From a virus: a DNA stretch of 51,971 nt. The DNA lies in IMG/VR virus record IMGVR_UViG_3300021961_010648, positions 1 through 51,971 of that record; one strand, written 5' to 3'. This document shows positions 1-8,390 of the stretch, piece by piece. The translations under genes and the position numbers were made by a program. The notes below the pieces were generated by a model. That model ran no database searches and was not told where the DNA came from. It worked only from the letters and a program-made list of their open reading frames with translations. The stretch's first letter is position 1; each line of letters opens with the position of its first letter.

Positions 1-399
1 TTGTAAGAACAAACCCTTAAATGCTAATTGTCCTAAATCATCTCTACCTGTTTTAACTTTTTTAACTAATGCTCTAACATTATCAGTTGCTCCTACTAAA
101 ACTTTCCCAACTAAAGCATTTAATGCTGCATCAGAAATTGTTGCACTTGAACTATCTAAGTCTTTAATTTTAACTACATCTACATCGAAATTTGTAGATT
201 CAGGACAACCTGAAATTACACTACCTTCCTTAAATATATTATCACCAAATCTTTTGATTTGATCTTGGAGGATAGTTTGTAATTGTGTTAATTCTCTAGC
301 CTGTACGGCATATCCTGGCTTGAAAAGAACTTTATGAAAATTCTTGTCAAGATCAAAATCGTCGTAGTAAGGATATGTATTTAAGTTTAGCTTAGCCAT
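1..399 (-). CDS. Tail/baseplate structural protein, DUF4815-like N-terminus (partial)
   Basis: This is the 5' part of a minus-strand gene that runs off the left edge; 133 residues are visible. It begins MAKLNLNTYPYYDDFD. The stretch around residues 10-60 (aromatic/acidic start, then GYAVQARELTQLQT, then IFKEGSVISGC) resembles the conserved N-terminus of DUF4815-type tail proteins of T4-like marine phages; this is recalled from family knowledge, not searched. The ATG lies 5 bases after the stop of the 895-residue structural gene upstream, so the two are probably co-transcribed as late virion genes. The start is clear: the frame is open from the first base of the window and this is its first ATG after the neighbour. 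Exact position in the virion is unknown. Confidence 0.75.
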   Translation of the reverse strand, partial: MAKLNLNTYPYYDDFDLDKNFHKVLFKPGYAVQARELTQLQTILQDQIKRFGDNIFKEGSVISGCPESTNFDVDVVKIKDLDSSSATISDAALNALVGKVLVGATDNVRALVKKVKTGRDDLGQLAFKGLFLQ

Positions 400-404
400 A
401 GTAC

Positions 405-3092
405 CTAAAAGTTGATAAAGAATTTGAGTGTTTCAGTTTGTCCGGTTGTTCTAACTATAGGAGATATATTTGTTAAATGAATTACATCTCCAGAATTTTG
501 TGAAATTTCAGGGGTTGTTAATGTAGTAATTGACAACGTGGGGACACCTGTAGTTTCATTTCTTAAAATACTTGTTTGTTGTATACTATTTATCACAGGT
601 TGCAAATAGATTGTATTATCTTTAACATACACCACAGTGAATATACCACCTGAATCAGTAGTGATATTATCATCTAAATTATACTGCGAACCATCCGGCA
701 CGGTTATAATGTAGCAACCATTTCCTGTGGCAGATGAAAACACAGTAGAACTATTATATCCTTTAATATTTTTAATTATTCCGTATTGTCTAAAATCATT
801 ATTTAAGAAAAAGTCACTTTGGAAATCTTCTATATTAGCTATGATAGCTACTTTTGTTGCAAACAATTCTTGAGGAACATTTGAACCATGTCCACCTTGA
901 GGTGAAATAGTTGCCTTTGCTGTAGCACCAGTTCCTATACCTATAAAAGATATATCTGCATAAGTGTAACCAGTACCACCATCAGTGACTTGAATGGAAG
1001 TAATAGCACCAGCTGCAACTGTTGCTATTGCGGCAGCACCAGAACCATCACCTTTAATAACCACACTAGTAGAATTAACACCAGTATTAGAATATCCAGA
1101 ACCACCAGCTGTTACTTCTATTTTATTAATTTGACCATTAACAGCCACAGCATATCCTGCCACATTTTGATTTACAATATTAGGAAGATCGGTTGTTTCT
1201 AATGTTGCTACTGCTGAAGCTCCGGTTCCTCCCCCACCATAAAAATATACAAACGCAAAACTATATCCTACACCACCCGAGGTAATCGTTAATGTATCTA
1301 AAAGTCCTGTAGGAGTAATACTTGCTGTTGCTGTTGCTCCATTACCATCACCTAATATTATAACATTAGGAGCAGAAGTATAACCCGATCCAACACCAGT
1401 TATTGTAATATCTGAAACTGTTCCATTATGATCAAATCTTGAAGAGGTACCATAAAATTTAACAGGTATATAATCGGTTGTCAAGAACTTAGTTCTGTCA
1501 GCAGAAGGCACTTCATATATTAACTGCCAGGTATACCCATCAGACAAAACTTTAGGTCCTGCGTCAGAATGTGTAGGTTTAACTGTTGATTGACCATCAT
1601 TATTGTTATTTAAACACTTGTATATTCTATAATTATCTGGATTATAAACATAAAAGTTAAAAGAAGATATGTTTGCATTATCGGCATATTCAGCATAAAC
1701 CGTACCTGAAACCCAATCTCTTCTAGTTACAATTAATGAAACATCACTTGGGTTAATTTTTTTAGTACCTAAAATAGATCTTTTAGCTTCAGAATCCGTA
1801 ACTCTTGTATCTGTAGGTGTAGGTGGAGATACTTCATTTGTCCAAGCTAAAGGTCTTCCTAAAAATACATGAAAATAATCATTAGGATTCAAGAAATTTG
1901 TAATAGAAAAAGTATTAATAGTTACAGTTTGATTTAAAGGACCTGTTAATGTGAAGGTACCTGGAATAACAACTTCAGAAATTGGTATTTCTGTTCCTGC
2001 ATTTGCATTAGATAAACTTGTAGCTAATTGTATATTATAATTATCATTTTTAATGATGAAATAATTAGTGCCGTTAGTCAATCCATTTATAGCAGTAGAC
2101 CCAGTAACAGAATAAGTTACTTCATCACCGGTAACTAATGTATGATTTGGTATATGTATTTTATCATTTGCTAAATCTAATGGAAAATCATCCAATCTAA
2201 CTAATTGAAAATCATTACCAGAACCAGTAGAAGTTATATTTACTCTAGTGCCTGCAATTGCGTTAGACAATGATGTTGCTAAAGACAAAGTATTATCTGC
2301 AACATCAATAACATAATAAGTTGTATCGTCAACCAATCCACCAGGTACTGTACCTGAATTTACATAAAAATGTACACGATCACCTGTGTTAAAACCGTGT
2401 GCATATATTGATATTCTATCATAAGATGTGGATATAATAGTATCAGAAAATGTTTTTGTAGTTAAAGGAACTAATAGAAAATTAGACCCAGAAGGACCTC
2501 CAGCTAAATTAATTCTTTTGCTTATATCACCAGATGTAGCTCTTGCATAACCACTACCAGTACCTGAACCAGTTGCTTCTGCTAAGGCAACAACATCTGC
2601 TTCGTCTCTTATTGCCCAATATCTTGTATTATTTGTTAAATTAGTTATGCCCGCGCTTGCTCCATTTTCCAAGTAAAGAACAACATCACCTGAGTTTAAT
2701 CCATGAGCAGTAATGTCAATTTCATTATTTGGGAGATCAACTGCAGTGTCTGCAAATTTTAATGCAGTAACTTGAAAAGTTGTGGTTGAACTACCTATAG
2801 CATCATCTAACGTAATGCTAGTTCCATTTGTAGCAGTATAAGCTGAAGAATTAACTTTCACGCCATCTAGAAATACTTCTACTCTTCCTGGTGTATAACG
2901 TAATGTTCTTCCATTAGTATCCGCACCTGAGAAAGTAACATCTCCCTCAGTGCCGTTATAGTCGAAAACATATCCGTCCAAAGTGGTGAGCGTGTTTAGC
3001 TCACCACTTGGGACGTTAATATGGTTTACTATGTCTCTATGGAACGAACGTGCTAACTCGGTTCGGAACCTTATAGGTAGTAAAGAAGCCAT
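405..3092 (-). CDS. Large virion structural protein (baseplate/tail-fibre type)
   Basis: A protein of 895 residues and a probable component of the distal tail or baseplate periphery. The middle (about residues 410-540) has FLGRPLAW, a PPTPTD segment, VTRRDWVSGTVY, the YKCLNNN-type motif and a DGYTWQLIYE motif. These recur in large structural proteins of marine T4-like phages. Residues about 555-740 hold at least four beta-type repeats of the form GxGYxxAPxVxxxGxGxGAxAxA, typical of receptor-binding or fibre modules. The N-terminal half also repeats a NGLTNGTNYF-like unit (NGLTNGTNY, GGLVDDTTYY, TNLTNNTRYW). It follows the 152-residue protein by 3 bases and precedes the partial tail gene by 5 bases, in the same late block as gp6 and gp25. 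No enzymatic motif is visible. Structural assignment is firm; the T4 equivalent is not. Confidence 0.75.
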   Translation of the reverse strand: MASLLPIRFRTELARSFHRDIVNHINVPSGELNTLTTLDGYVFDYNGTEGDVTFSGADTNGRTLRYTPGRVEVFLDGVKVNSSAYTATNGTSITLDDAIGSSTTTFQVTALKFADTAVDLPNNEIDITAHGLNSGDVVLYLENGASAGITNLTNNTRYWAIRDEADVVALAEATGSGTGSGYARATSGDISKRINLAGGPSGSNFLLVPLTTKTFSDTIISTSYDRISIYAHGFNTGDRVHFYVNSGTVPGGLVDDTTYYVIDVADNTLSLATSLSNAIAGTRVNITSTGSGNDFQLVRLDDFPLDLANDKIHIPNHTLVTGDEVTYSVTGSTAINGLTNGTNYFIIKNDNYNIQLATSLSNANAGTEIPISEVVIPGTFTLTGPLNQTVTINTFSITNFLNPNDYFHVFLGRPLAWTNEVSPPTPTDTRVTDSEAKRSILGTKKINPSDVSLIVTRRDWVSGTVYAEYADNANISSFNFYVYNPDNYRIYKCLNNNNDGQSTVKPTHSDAGPKVLSDGYTWQLIYEVPSADRTKFLTTDYIPVKFYGTSSRFDHNGTVSDITITGVGSGYTSAPNVIILGDGNGATATASITPTGLLDTLTITSGGVGYSFAFVYFYGGGGTGASAVATLETTDLPNIVNQNVAGYAVAVNGQINKIEVTAGGSGYSNTGVNSTSVVIKGDGSGAAAIATVAAGAITSIQVTDGGTGYTYADISFIGIGTGATAKATISPQGGHGSNVPQELFATKVAIIANIEDFQSDFFLNNDFRQYGIIKNIKGYNSSTVFSSATGNGCYIITVPDGSQYNLDDNITTDSGGIFTVVYVKDNTIYLQPVINSIQQTSILRNETTGVPTLSITTLTTPEISQNSGDVIHLTNISPIVRTTGQTETLKFFINF

Positions 3093-3095
3093 TTA

Positions 3096-3554
3096 TTATG
3101 CTAGTGTTACTGTCCAAGTAATAGTCATTGCGTCAGCAGCGCCTTTGTTAACAGTTGAGAAAACTGTACGGCAAAGCATTGTACCAGCTGAAGCAGCATT
3201 GAAAATACCTGCCTCAGTTAATGCGCCTGTGCCTGTGCCTGCAGGGAATGTGCAAACAAATTCAATTGAATCGTCTGTACTACTTGATGTTGCTTGATTT
3301 GATGAAGTAAGAGATGTACGAGAAGCAGCAACAGCAGCACCTAATGCTGTATCAGTAACAGCGGCTGCAGTAGAATTTGTACCTACTTCCATGTGTGACA
3401 TAACAACTTGACCTGTACCAATCATACGCTCAGTAATGAACTGCAAACCTACATCTGTAACAACGTTAGGAACATGATGCTCTTCCTTAACATTGCCATT
3501 TTCGTCGTGAAGGACAATCTTCAAACTGCCCTTTGCTTTTAATGTGTCTTTCAT
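3096..3554 (-). CDS. Small tail/fibre-associated structural protein
   Basis: A 152-residue protein lying between two large fibre-like proteins. The start has a usable ribosome-binding site (AGAGGC, 5 bases before ATG). The N-terminus contains LKIVLHDENGNVKEEHHVPN followed by TDVGLQFITERM. The C-terminus contains TEAGIFNAA, LCRTVF and a terminal beta-rich MTITWTVTLA. This layout (an extended strand, a GLxxI helix, an EAGIFN motif and a terminal ITWTVT strand) is common in small phage tail proteins that sit beside fibre genes. The middle is Ala/Ser/Thr rich and probably flexible. No enzyme motif is present. It is co-directional with its neighbours and presumably made late. The family is recognised only as phage tail associated; its exact role is unknown. 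Confidence 0.65.
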   Translation of the reverse strand: MKDTLKAKGSLKIVLHDENGNVKEEHHVPNVVTDVGLQFITERMIGTGQVVMSHMEVGTNSTAAAVTDTALGAAVAASRTSLTSSNQATSSSTDDSIEFVCTFPAGTGTGALTEAGIFNAASAGTMLCRTVFSTVNKGAADAMTITWTVTLA

Positions 3555-3580
3555 TTTTGCCTCTAAAAGTTTAAGTTAAA

Positions 3581-6088
3581 TTAAAATATGTAAGTTGTTC
3601 CAACATATTGTTCTGCGAAATACTCAGGTGAGTATGAATTATTGAATATTTCTCCACCAGCATCGGTCGCAGTGGCCGAATCAGAGAGAGATTTATTAGT
3701 ATTTATAACACTATTTTCTGATGTTGAAGCAGCATCAGAAACACTTCTACTGAAGGAAATTGCAGGTGAATCTGTTACTGAAACATCATCTTGTAGATCA
3801 GATGTTACGTCATCTTGTTGATCAAAAGTATAACTTATACCAGAATCGGTTACTGTAACTGTATCAGTAAGATTTACTGGTATAACCACTAAGGTTGATA
3901 CATTTTCTGAAGTTGTTACAGTCTCAGTAAACGGTACGTTAATAGATTTAACTGGTGAATCTGTGACTGATATATCTTCTTGAAGATCTGAAGATATATC
4001 ATTTTCCTGATAGAAATGTTTTTGTACATTCTCAGAAACAGGTATTGTTTCAGTTATATTTTTTGCAATATTTAATGAATCAACAGCTTCGGAAGTTGTT
4101 ACAGATTCGGTAAATGGTACGTTAATAGATTTAGCTGGAGAATCTGAAACAGTTGAATTATCACTTATAGGTGTACTAAATGATTTTGCGTCAGATTCAG
4201 AAGATGTGACCGTATCAGACAATACCTTATCTAATTGGAATACACTATTTTCAGAAACTGCAATATCTTCCTGTAGATCAGATGTTAAGTCATCTTCCTG
4301 CGCAAATTCATATCTAGATGATTCTGTAACCGCAACTGTTTCTGAAGAAGCAATCACATTTAAGGATTTAATTACATTTTCAGAAACCGTAATATTTTCC
4401 TGTAGATCAGAGGTTACGTCATCTTCTTGAATGAATTGTTTTCCGACATTTTCTGATACAACAATTGATTCAGAAACATTTAGATTAAAAATCTTTACTT
4501 CAGATTCAGAAACCGATACAGATTCCGATTTTTCTAATGATGTTGAAATAGAATCTACTTCAGAAGAAGTTACCGTTTCAAAGAACTCTCGCAAGTAAGT
4601 TAGAGTAACTTCTTCTGAATCTGTAACCGTAGCAGAATCAGAAATTGGTCTAGTTAAAGACTTAACATCAGATTCAGAAACCGTAACTGTATCTGAGGCT
4701 TCTAAGAAAACATGATAATCAACTTCAGTAATACTGGATGTTACTGAAGGTGTTACTGAGATCTCACCTTCCAAATTCAATTCAGAAAACAACTTAAATC
4801 CAGCAGGGTGAGTGCTTTCTAAGAATGTAGTATCCCAGTCGTTTCTTTGTTTTGATGATGATACTACATAGGAATATGGTTGATAATAATCATAGTCCTG
4901 TAAATGAATATTACTTGATAGGAATCCTTCATTATTTTTGAATTCACCCGGAGCATGATATACTAAACCAGTATTGAATGTAACAGTTGCGGATGACCCT
5001 GTAATTCTTGGTTCAAATTCAATAGTAAATGTTTTTACAGGTTCTCCCGAATCATCACGGAAAGCAAATTTTTCACCTGTATCAATAATGGCTAATCTCT
5101 TTAACAATCCAACGGTTGTTGCCTCAGCATAATCTCCCGTCAAAACATAATCTTCAGCAAAATATGTTGCCGAAGCTCTTTTTTCTGTTTTTGTAACACG
5201 AACAATTGCATTATTTTGTATCAAATCATAAACATATGCATCAGCACCTGTTAGTATTTCTGTATAATCTCCAGCAAAATAAAGACCCTCAACACCTGTT
5301 TCACTAATAAAATATGAATCATCTCTAACAAAATTTGAACCTTCCTCACCAACCGATGATACAGAAACTAATTGTTTGGTTATAGAACCATATGTAACTC
5401 CTGCTTTTTCAACATAAACATGAGTATCATGGTTTCCCAATGATGATGTTAAATCAGAATCTAAAGAAATATAATCAGGCCACTCATAGTTTGGATCCAA
5501 ATCTACTTCTAATTGATAGATGTTAGGACGAGTTCTGAATACATCATAACATCTAGTAGTTACAGTTCTTTCAATATTTCCTGCACCTGGAATGAATTCC
5601 AAATATCTTAATGTGATTATGGAAGCATTTAAGGCATAGATGTTGTTATTAGAAAAATTAGTATTATTTACTTTAATAAACTTTTTTCTTCTCCAACGAC
5701 CATCAGAAGCACGAAGTATATAATCGCCAGGATACGTTACTGCTGCTGTATCATTGAACATGAAACGGAAAAACATTTCCGTAGAATTTTCTGAACCTTT
5801 AGATTCATAATATTGATTGATATACTTTACTAGCTTTCTCGTAGAAATTTCAATTTGATCGGAGAATTCATTTGCAAATTGTTTTCTAAACTCAGGAATA
5901 AAAACATCTAATGTGGCATCAATGTCCATCCAGTCGTCAGAATTAAGAAGATAATAATGCGATTGTCCGGATTTTTCCATCCATTTGTAATAATGTTCTA
6001 GGAAGGTGACAAAATCAGGGTACTCGGCCCTTACGAAATCAGGGAGCTGCCCTGAAATTAAATGATGCAGTTTCTTCCTAATAGACAT
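3581..6088 (-). CDS. Baseplate/tail protein with a long Ser/Thr-rich repeat tail
   Basis: A protein of 835 residues. The N-terminal ~150 residues (GQLPDFVRAEYPDFVTFLEHYYKW, written here only in part, then a KYINQYYESKGSENSTEMFF segment) match a domain often seen next to gp6 in marine T4-like phages and thought to attach to the baseplate. The middle (about 150-440) is an ordinary mixed domain. From about residue 445 to 820 the sequence becomes a degenerate repeat built on Ser, Thr, Val, Asp and Glu, with units such as SDTVTVSESD and ESVTTSE. The final 20 residues return to aromatic-rich sequence (YSPEYFAEQYVGTTYIF). The start ATG overlaps the gp6 stop (TAATG), so it is translationally coupled to gp6. 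The architecture suggests an anchoring head, a flexible stalk and a short tip. The receptor is unknown. Confidence 0.7.
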   Translation of the reverse strand: MSIRKKLHHLISGQLPDFVRAEYPDFVTFLEHYYKWMEKSGQSHYYLLNSDDWMDIDATLDVFIPEFRKQFANEFSDQIEISTRKLVKYINQYYESKGSENSTEMFFRFMFNDTAAVTYPGDYILRASDGRWRRKKFIKVNNTNFSNNNIYALNASIITLRYLEFIPGAGNIERTVTTRCYDVFRTRPNIYQLEVDLDPNYEWPDYISLDSDLTSSLGNHDTHVYVEKAGVTYGSITKQLVSVSSVGEEGSNFVRDDSYFISETGVEGLYFAGDYTEILTGADAYVYDLIQNNAIVRVTKTEKRASATYFAEDYVLTGDYAEATTVGLLKRLAIIDTGEKFAFRDDSGEPVKTFTIEFEPRITGSSATVTFNTGLVYHAPGEFKNNEGFLSSNIHLQDYDYYQPYSYVVSSSKQRNDWDTTFLESTHPAGFKLFSELNLEGEISVTPSVTSSITEVDYHVFLEASDTVTVSESDVKSLTRPISDSATVTDSEEVTLTYLREFFETVTSSEVDSISTSLEKSESVSVSESEVKIFNLNVSESIVVSENVGKQFIQEDDVTSDLQENITVSENVIKSLNVIASSETVAVTESSRYEFAQEDDLTSDLQEDIAVSENSVFQLDKVLSDTVTSSESDAKSFSTPISDNSTVSDSPAKSINVPFTESVTTSEAVDSLNIAKNITETIPVSENVQKHFYQENDISSDLQEDISVTDSPVKSINVPFTETVTTSENVSTLVVIPVNLTDTVTVTDSGISYTFDQQDDVTSDLQDDVSVTDSPAISFSRSVSDAASTSENSVINTNKSLSDSATATDAGGEIFNNSYSPEYFAEQYVGTTYIF
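3660..4720 (-). repeat. Degenerate tandem coding repeat (Ser/Thr/Val stalk)
   Basis: Within the 835-residue tail gene, the region encodes about twenty degenerate units of roughly 15-20 residues, each close to xxVTVSESxxKSL. Four longer, better conserved units carry the signature DDxTSDLQEDIxVSEN or a close variant. They are also recognisable in the DNA as copies of a block containing TGTAGATCAGATGTTA-like sequence near 3,790, 3,980, 4,270 and 4,400. Such repeats are prone to recombination and copy-number change, so length variation between related phages would be expected. Confidence 0.7.
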
Positions 6089-7971
6089 TATTCATTAAAC
6101 GGAACAGAATTAATCACCAAACCTGGTTTAATATTTGCTTCAGCAATACTCAAAGAATTATCCAATGTAACAATTGTGTTTTTTGCAGGTAATGCTGTAA
6201 CAGCAAATTTTGAAATATCAGAAGCACGAACCAACCCACTGGTTATATTTTGATATAAAGGTTGAGGTCTGGCATTTAAATATAACTTGTTAACGTTGCC
6301 TACATATCTCGTTACTTTTATTTCTTTCAAAGTAACTATTCCTGTCTCATAGTTTACGGTTCCATAAGAAGTAATTTTTTGTTTATCTTCTTTGTTTACA
6401 AAATATAAAGTTCCAGTTCCCGTATCATCTTGAATTGCTGTATCACTAAAATCTTGTAAATATCCTGTGTATTCTACGCCATTAACTGTAGTAGTAAAAA
6501 CTGAGCTTACAACAGTTTCAGGATCAATAGCAGTAAGATAATTCAATACCTGTGAGTATGCAGATGAAGCGCCAGCACCTATTGATAATCTTTTCTGAAG
6601 ATTCATCTTGAACAATGAACCCACAACTGAACGATTTAAATCCTTAACTCTTTGTTGTACTCTAGAAAGAATAAAAGTTCTACTTAATGTACCTAATTCT
6701 GTAGAAAAATAAAGTTCAATTTCTGCTTTAACTAATGCTGAAAGATCTTTTGCTTTTAATGTAGTTAATTTAGGATCATAGTTAACTGTACCTGTAAGAC
6801 CCAAATACAAATAATCGGGATCAACAAACTCATGTTGAATACTCATTACAGAACGCGGTCTTAACAAAGTTTCTGTAATATAATCTTTATCTGCTTCAGT
6901 TAAAACTTGCCCTGAAACCGTATCAACAGAAATGAAAACTTTACCATAAATTGGAGGAGAATTTTCTTCGCCGCCCCAAACGGTAACTTCTCGTGCTTTT
7001 GATAAATTTTGTTTGATGATTGTTCTATAATCATCAGAAGTTACAGCACGATTTCTATTGGCATTAAATTTAGGAGCATTGTGTCTAATGCTATCAATGG
7101 TTTCTTTTTCAGCACCATTTGCAGCTGCACTATTAATAGTTAATGTTGCTGTTTCTTCACCATCAATATCACCTATTAATGTGAAAGTTCTTGCACCGTT
7201 TGCAACAGAACCCCTGGAAACAATATAAGAAATTGTAACAATATTTCCTGCTGTTAATTTTGCACCTACATTATCATCACCAAAAACTAATTGAAATTTT
7301 CCTTCTTTGTTTTCTTCAACCCAAAATACTTTACTAGTTGAAGTAACATCAAGAATGTTAGAAGCCTTGGTCCATGTGGTTTCTGTAATATCTGAAACGC
7401 TAGTTTGAACAGACACAGAAATTGTAGATGTATCAACAGAATTATTTGGAATAACTAAAGGACCTGAAACATTATCAGAAACAATTGTGAAAGAGTTAGA
7501 TAAACGTATACCTTCAATTAAATCAATAGATGTAAAAACAAAGTTTCCTGATTGATTTAATGTTGCTGTTTGTGATTCATTAACATTGAATGTAAATGTT
7601 TCATCATTAATTGTTGCAGAAAATTTATTTGAAGGTGTTATGGTTAATGTTACACCCACAGTATCAATTCTTGGTACCGTAATGTTAACGTTTGCTATTG
7701 CAGAGGTTGTTGATCTAGGTGTATAACCTAACATTTTTGCAATTGATGTTACCGAACTTCTTTTTATTGCAGTATCAATAAACATTTCATTGGCTTGAAG
7801 ATTAGCCAATACTGCATTATAATGTGTATTATATGCTAAAACATCCAACAACAAACTTAATGCTGAACCGTTGAAATCATAATCTGTAAATTCATTTTGG
7901 GCAGCAAGATATGTTTTTAAGTTAGTTTTAATGTCAGCAAAATCTAATTCGGTAATATTTAATTCCGCCAT
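6088..7971 (-). CDS. 6: Baseplate wedge subunit gp6
   Basis: A 627-residue protein, close to T4 gp6 (660 residues), which forms the iris-like inner ring of the baseplate wedges. The N-terminus (ELDFADIKTNLKTYLAAQNEFTD, shown in part, then GSALSLLLDVLAYNTHYNAV, LQANEMF, KRSSVTSIAKMLGYTPRS) is the hallmark of the gp6/gpJ-like baseplate family. The middle has the NGARTFTL and NRNRAVTSDDYRTIIKQN motifs found before the C-terminal dimerisation part, and the PRSVMSIQHEFVDPDYLYL segment also fits. The gene is sandwiched between gp25 (stop and start meet at 7,971) and the long-tailed structural protein, the usual 25-6 order of T4-like phages. It is expected to be transcribed from the late promoter ahead of gp25. 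Confidence 0.93.
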   Translation of the reverse strand: MAELNITELDFADIKTNLKTYLAAQNEFTDYDFNGSALSLLLDVLAYNTHYNAVLANLQANEMFIDTAIKRSSVTSIAKMLGYTPRSTTSAIANVNITVPRIDTVGVTLTITPSNKFSATINDETFTFNVNESQTATLNQSGNFVFTSIDLIEGIRLSNSFTIVSDNVSGPLVIPNNSVDTSTISVSVQTSVSDITETTWTKASNILDVTSTSKVFWVEENKEGKFQLVFGDDNVGAKLTAGNIVTISYIVSRGSVANGARTFTLIGDIDGEETATLTINSAAANGAEKETIDSIRHNAPKFNANRNRAVTSDDYRTIIKQNLSKAREVTVWGGEENSPPIYGKVFISVDTVSGQVLTEADKDYITETLLRPRSVMSIQHEFVDPDYLYLGLTGTVNYDPKLTTLKAKDLSALVKAEIELYFSTELGTLSRTFILSRVQQRVKDLNRSVVGSLFKMNLQKRLSIGAGASSAYSQVLNYLTAIDPETVVSSVFTTTVNGVEYTGYLQDFSDTAIQDDTGTGTLYFVNKEDKQKITSYGTVNYETGIVTLKEIKVTRYVGNVNKLYLNARPQPLYQNITSGLVRASDISKFAVTALPAKNTIVTLDNSLSIAEANIKPGLVINSVPFNE

Positions 7972-8369
7972 TATCGTAATCTCTCTAATGTTAGTGATAA
8001 TGAAGTTGTTTGTGCAATACCAACTACTCTAAAAAATATTGTAACCTCATATGAATTTGTATCATAATCAGGCAAAACATCTACTTGTTCTATTTTTGCT
8101 CTAGGCTCATAGTTTTGAATAACCGTTGTCACTGCTTTTTTTAAAGCATTAGCAGAAATATTATCCAGAGGTTCGAACAAAAGATTATATATTCCTGATC
8201 CTATTTCTGGCTGAAACAATCTCTCACCAAATCTTGTAAATAACAAATTTTTTATAGATTGTCTAATAGCATTAATGTCTACTTTTTTTAAGACATCTTT
8301 ATTTTGTGGATGTGTCGCAAAAGAAAGATCTATGTCTTTATATATTTTGCTGGATTTTAAGATAGCCAT
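7971..8369 (-). CDS. 25: Baseplate wedge subunit gp25
   Basis: A 132-residue protein, the same size as T4 gp25. This family nucleates sheath attachment at the baseplate core bundle. Recognisable parts are the start (KIYKDIDLSFATHPQNKDV), AIRQSIKNLLFTRFGERLF, the diagnostic PEIGSGIYNLLFEPLD stretch and IQNYEPRAKI. The ATG lies 10 bases after a TATAAATA late-promoter element, and no good ribosome-binding site is visible between them. Transcripts from that promoter would therefore have a very short leader, and read-through from gp5 could also feed this gene. The stop overlaps the gp6 start, so coupling with gp6 is likely. Confidence 0.94.
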   Translation of the reverse strand: MAILKSSKIYKDIDLSFATHPQNKDVLKKVDINAIRQSIKNLLFTRFGERLFQPEIGSGIYNLLFEPLDNISANALKKAVTTVIQNYEPRAKIEQVDVLPDYDTNSYEVTIFFRVVGIAQTTSLSLTLERLR

Positions 8370-8378
8370 TTTATTTTA

Positions 8379-8386
8379 TATTTATA
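8379..8386 (-). promoter_or_regulatory. T4-type late promoter (TATAAATA) ahead of gp25
   Basis: A perfect TATAAATA on the minus strand in the 21-base gap between the gp5 stop and the gp25 start. It matches the T4 late -10 consensus recognised by gp55/gp33/gp45-modified polymerase. Position at the head of the gp25-gp6-fibre block supports it; the very short distance to the ATG is unusual. Confidence 0.6.
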
Positions 8387-8390
8387 TGGG

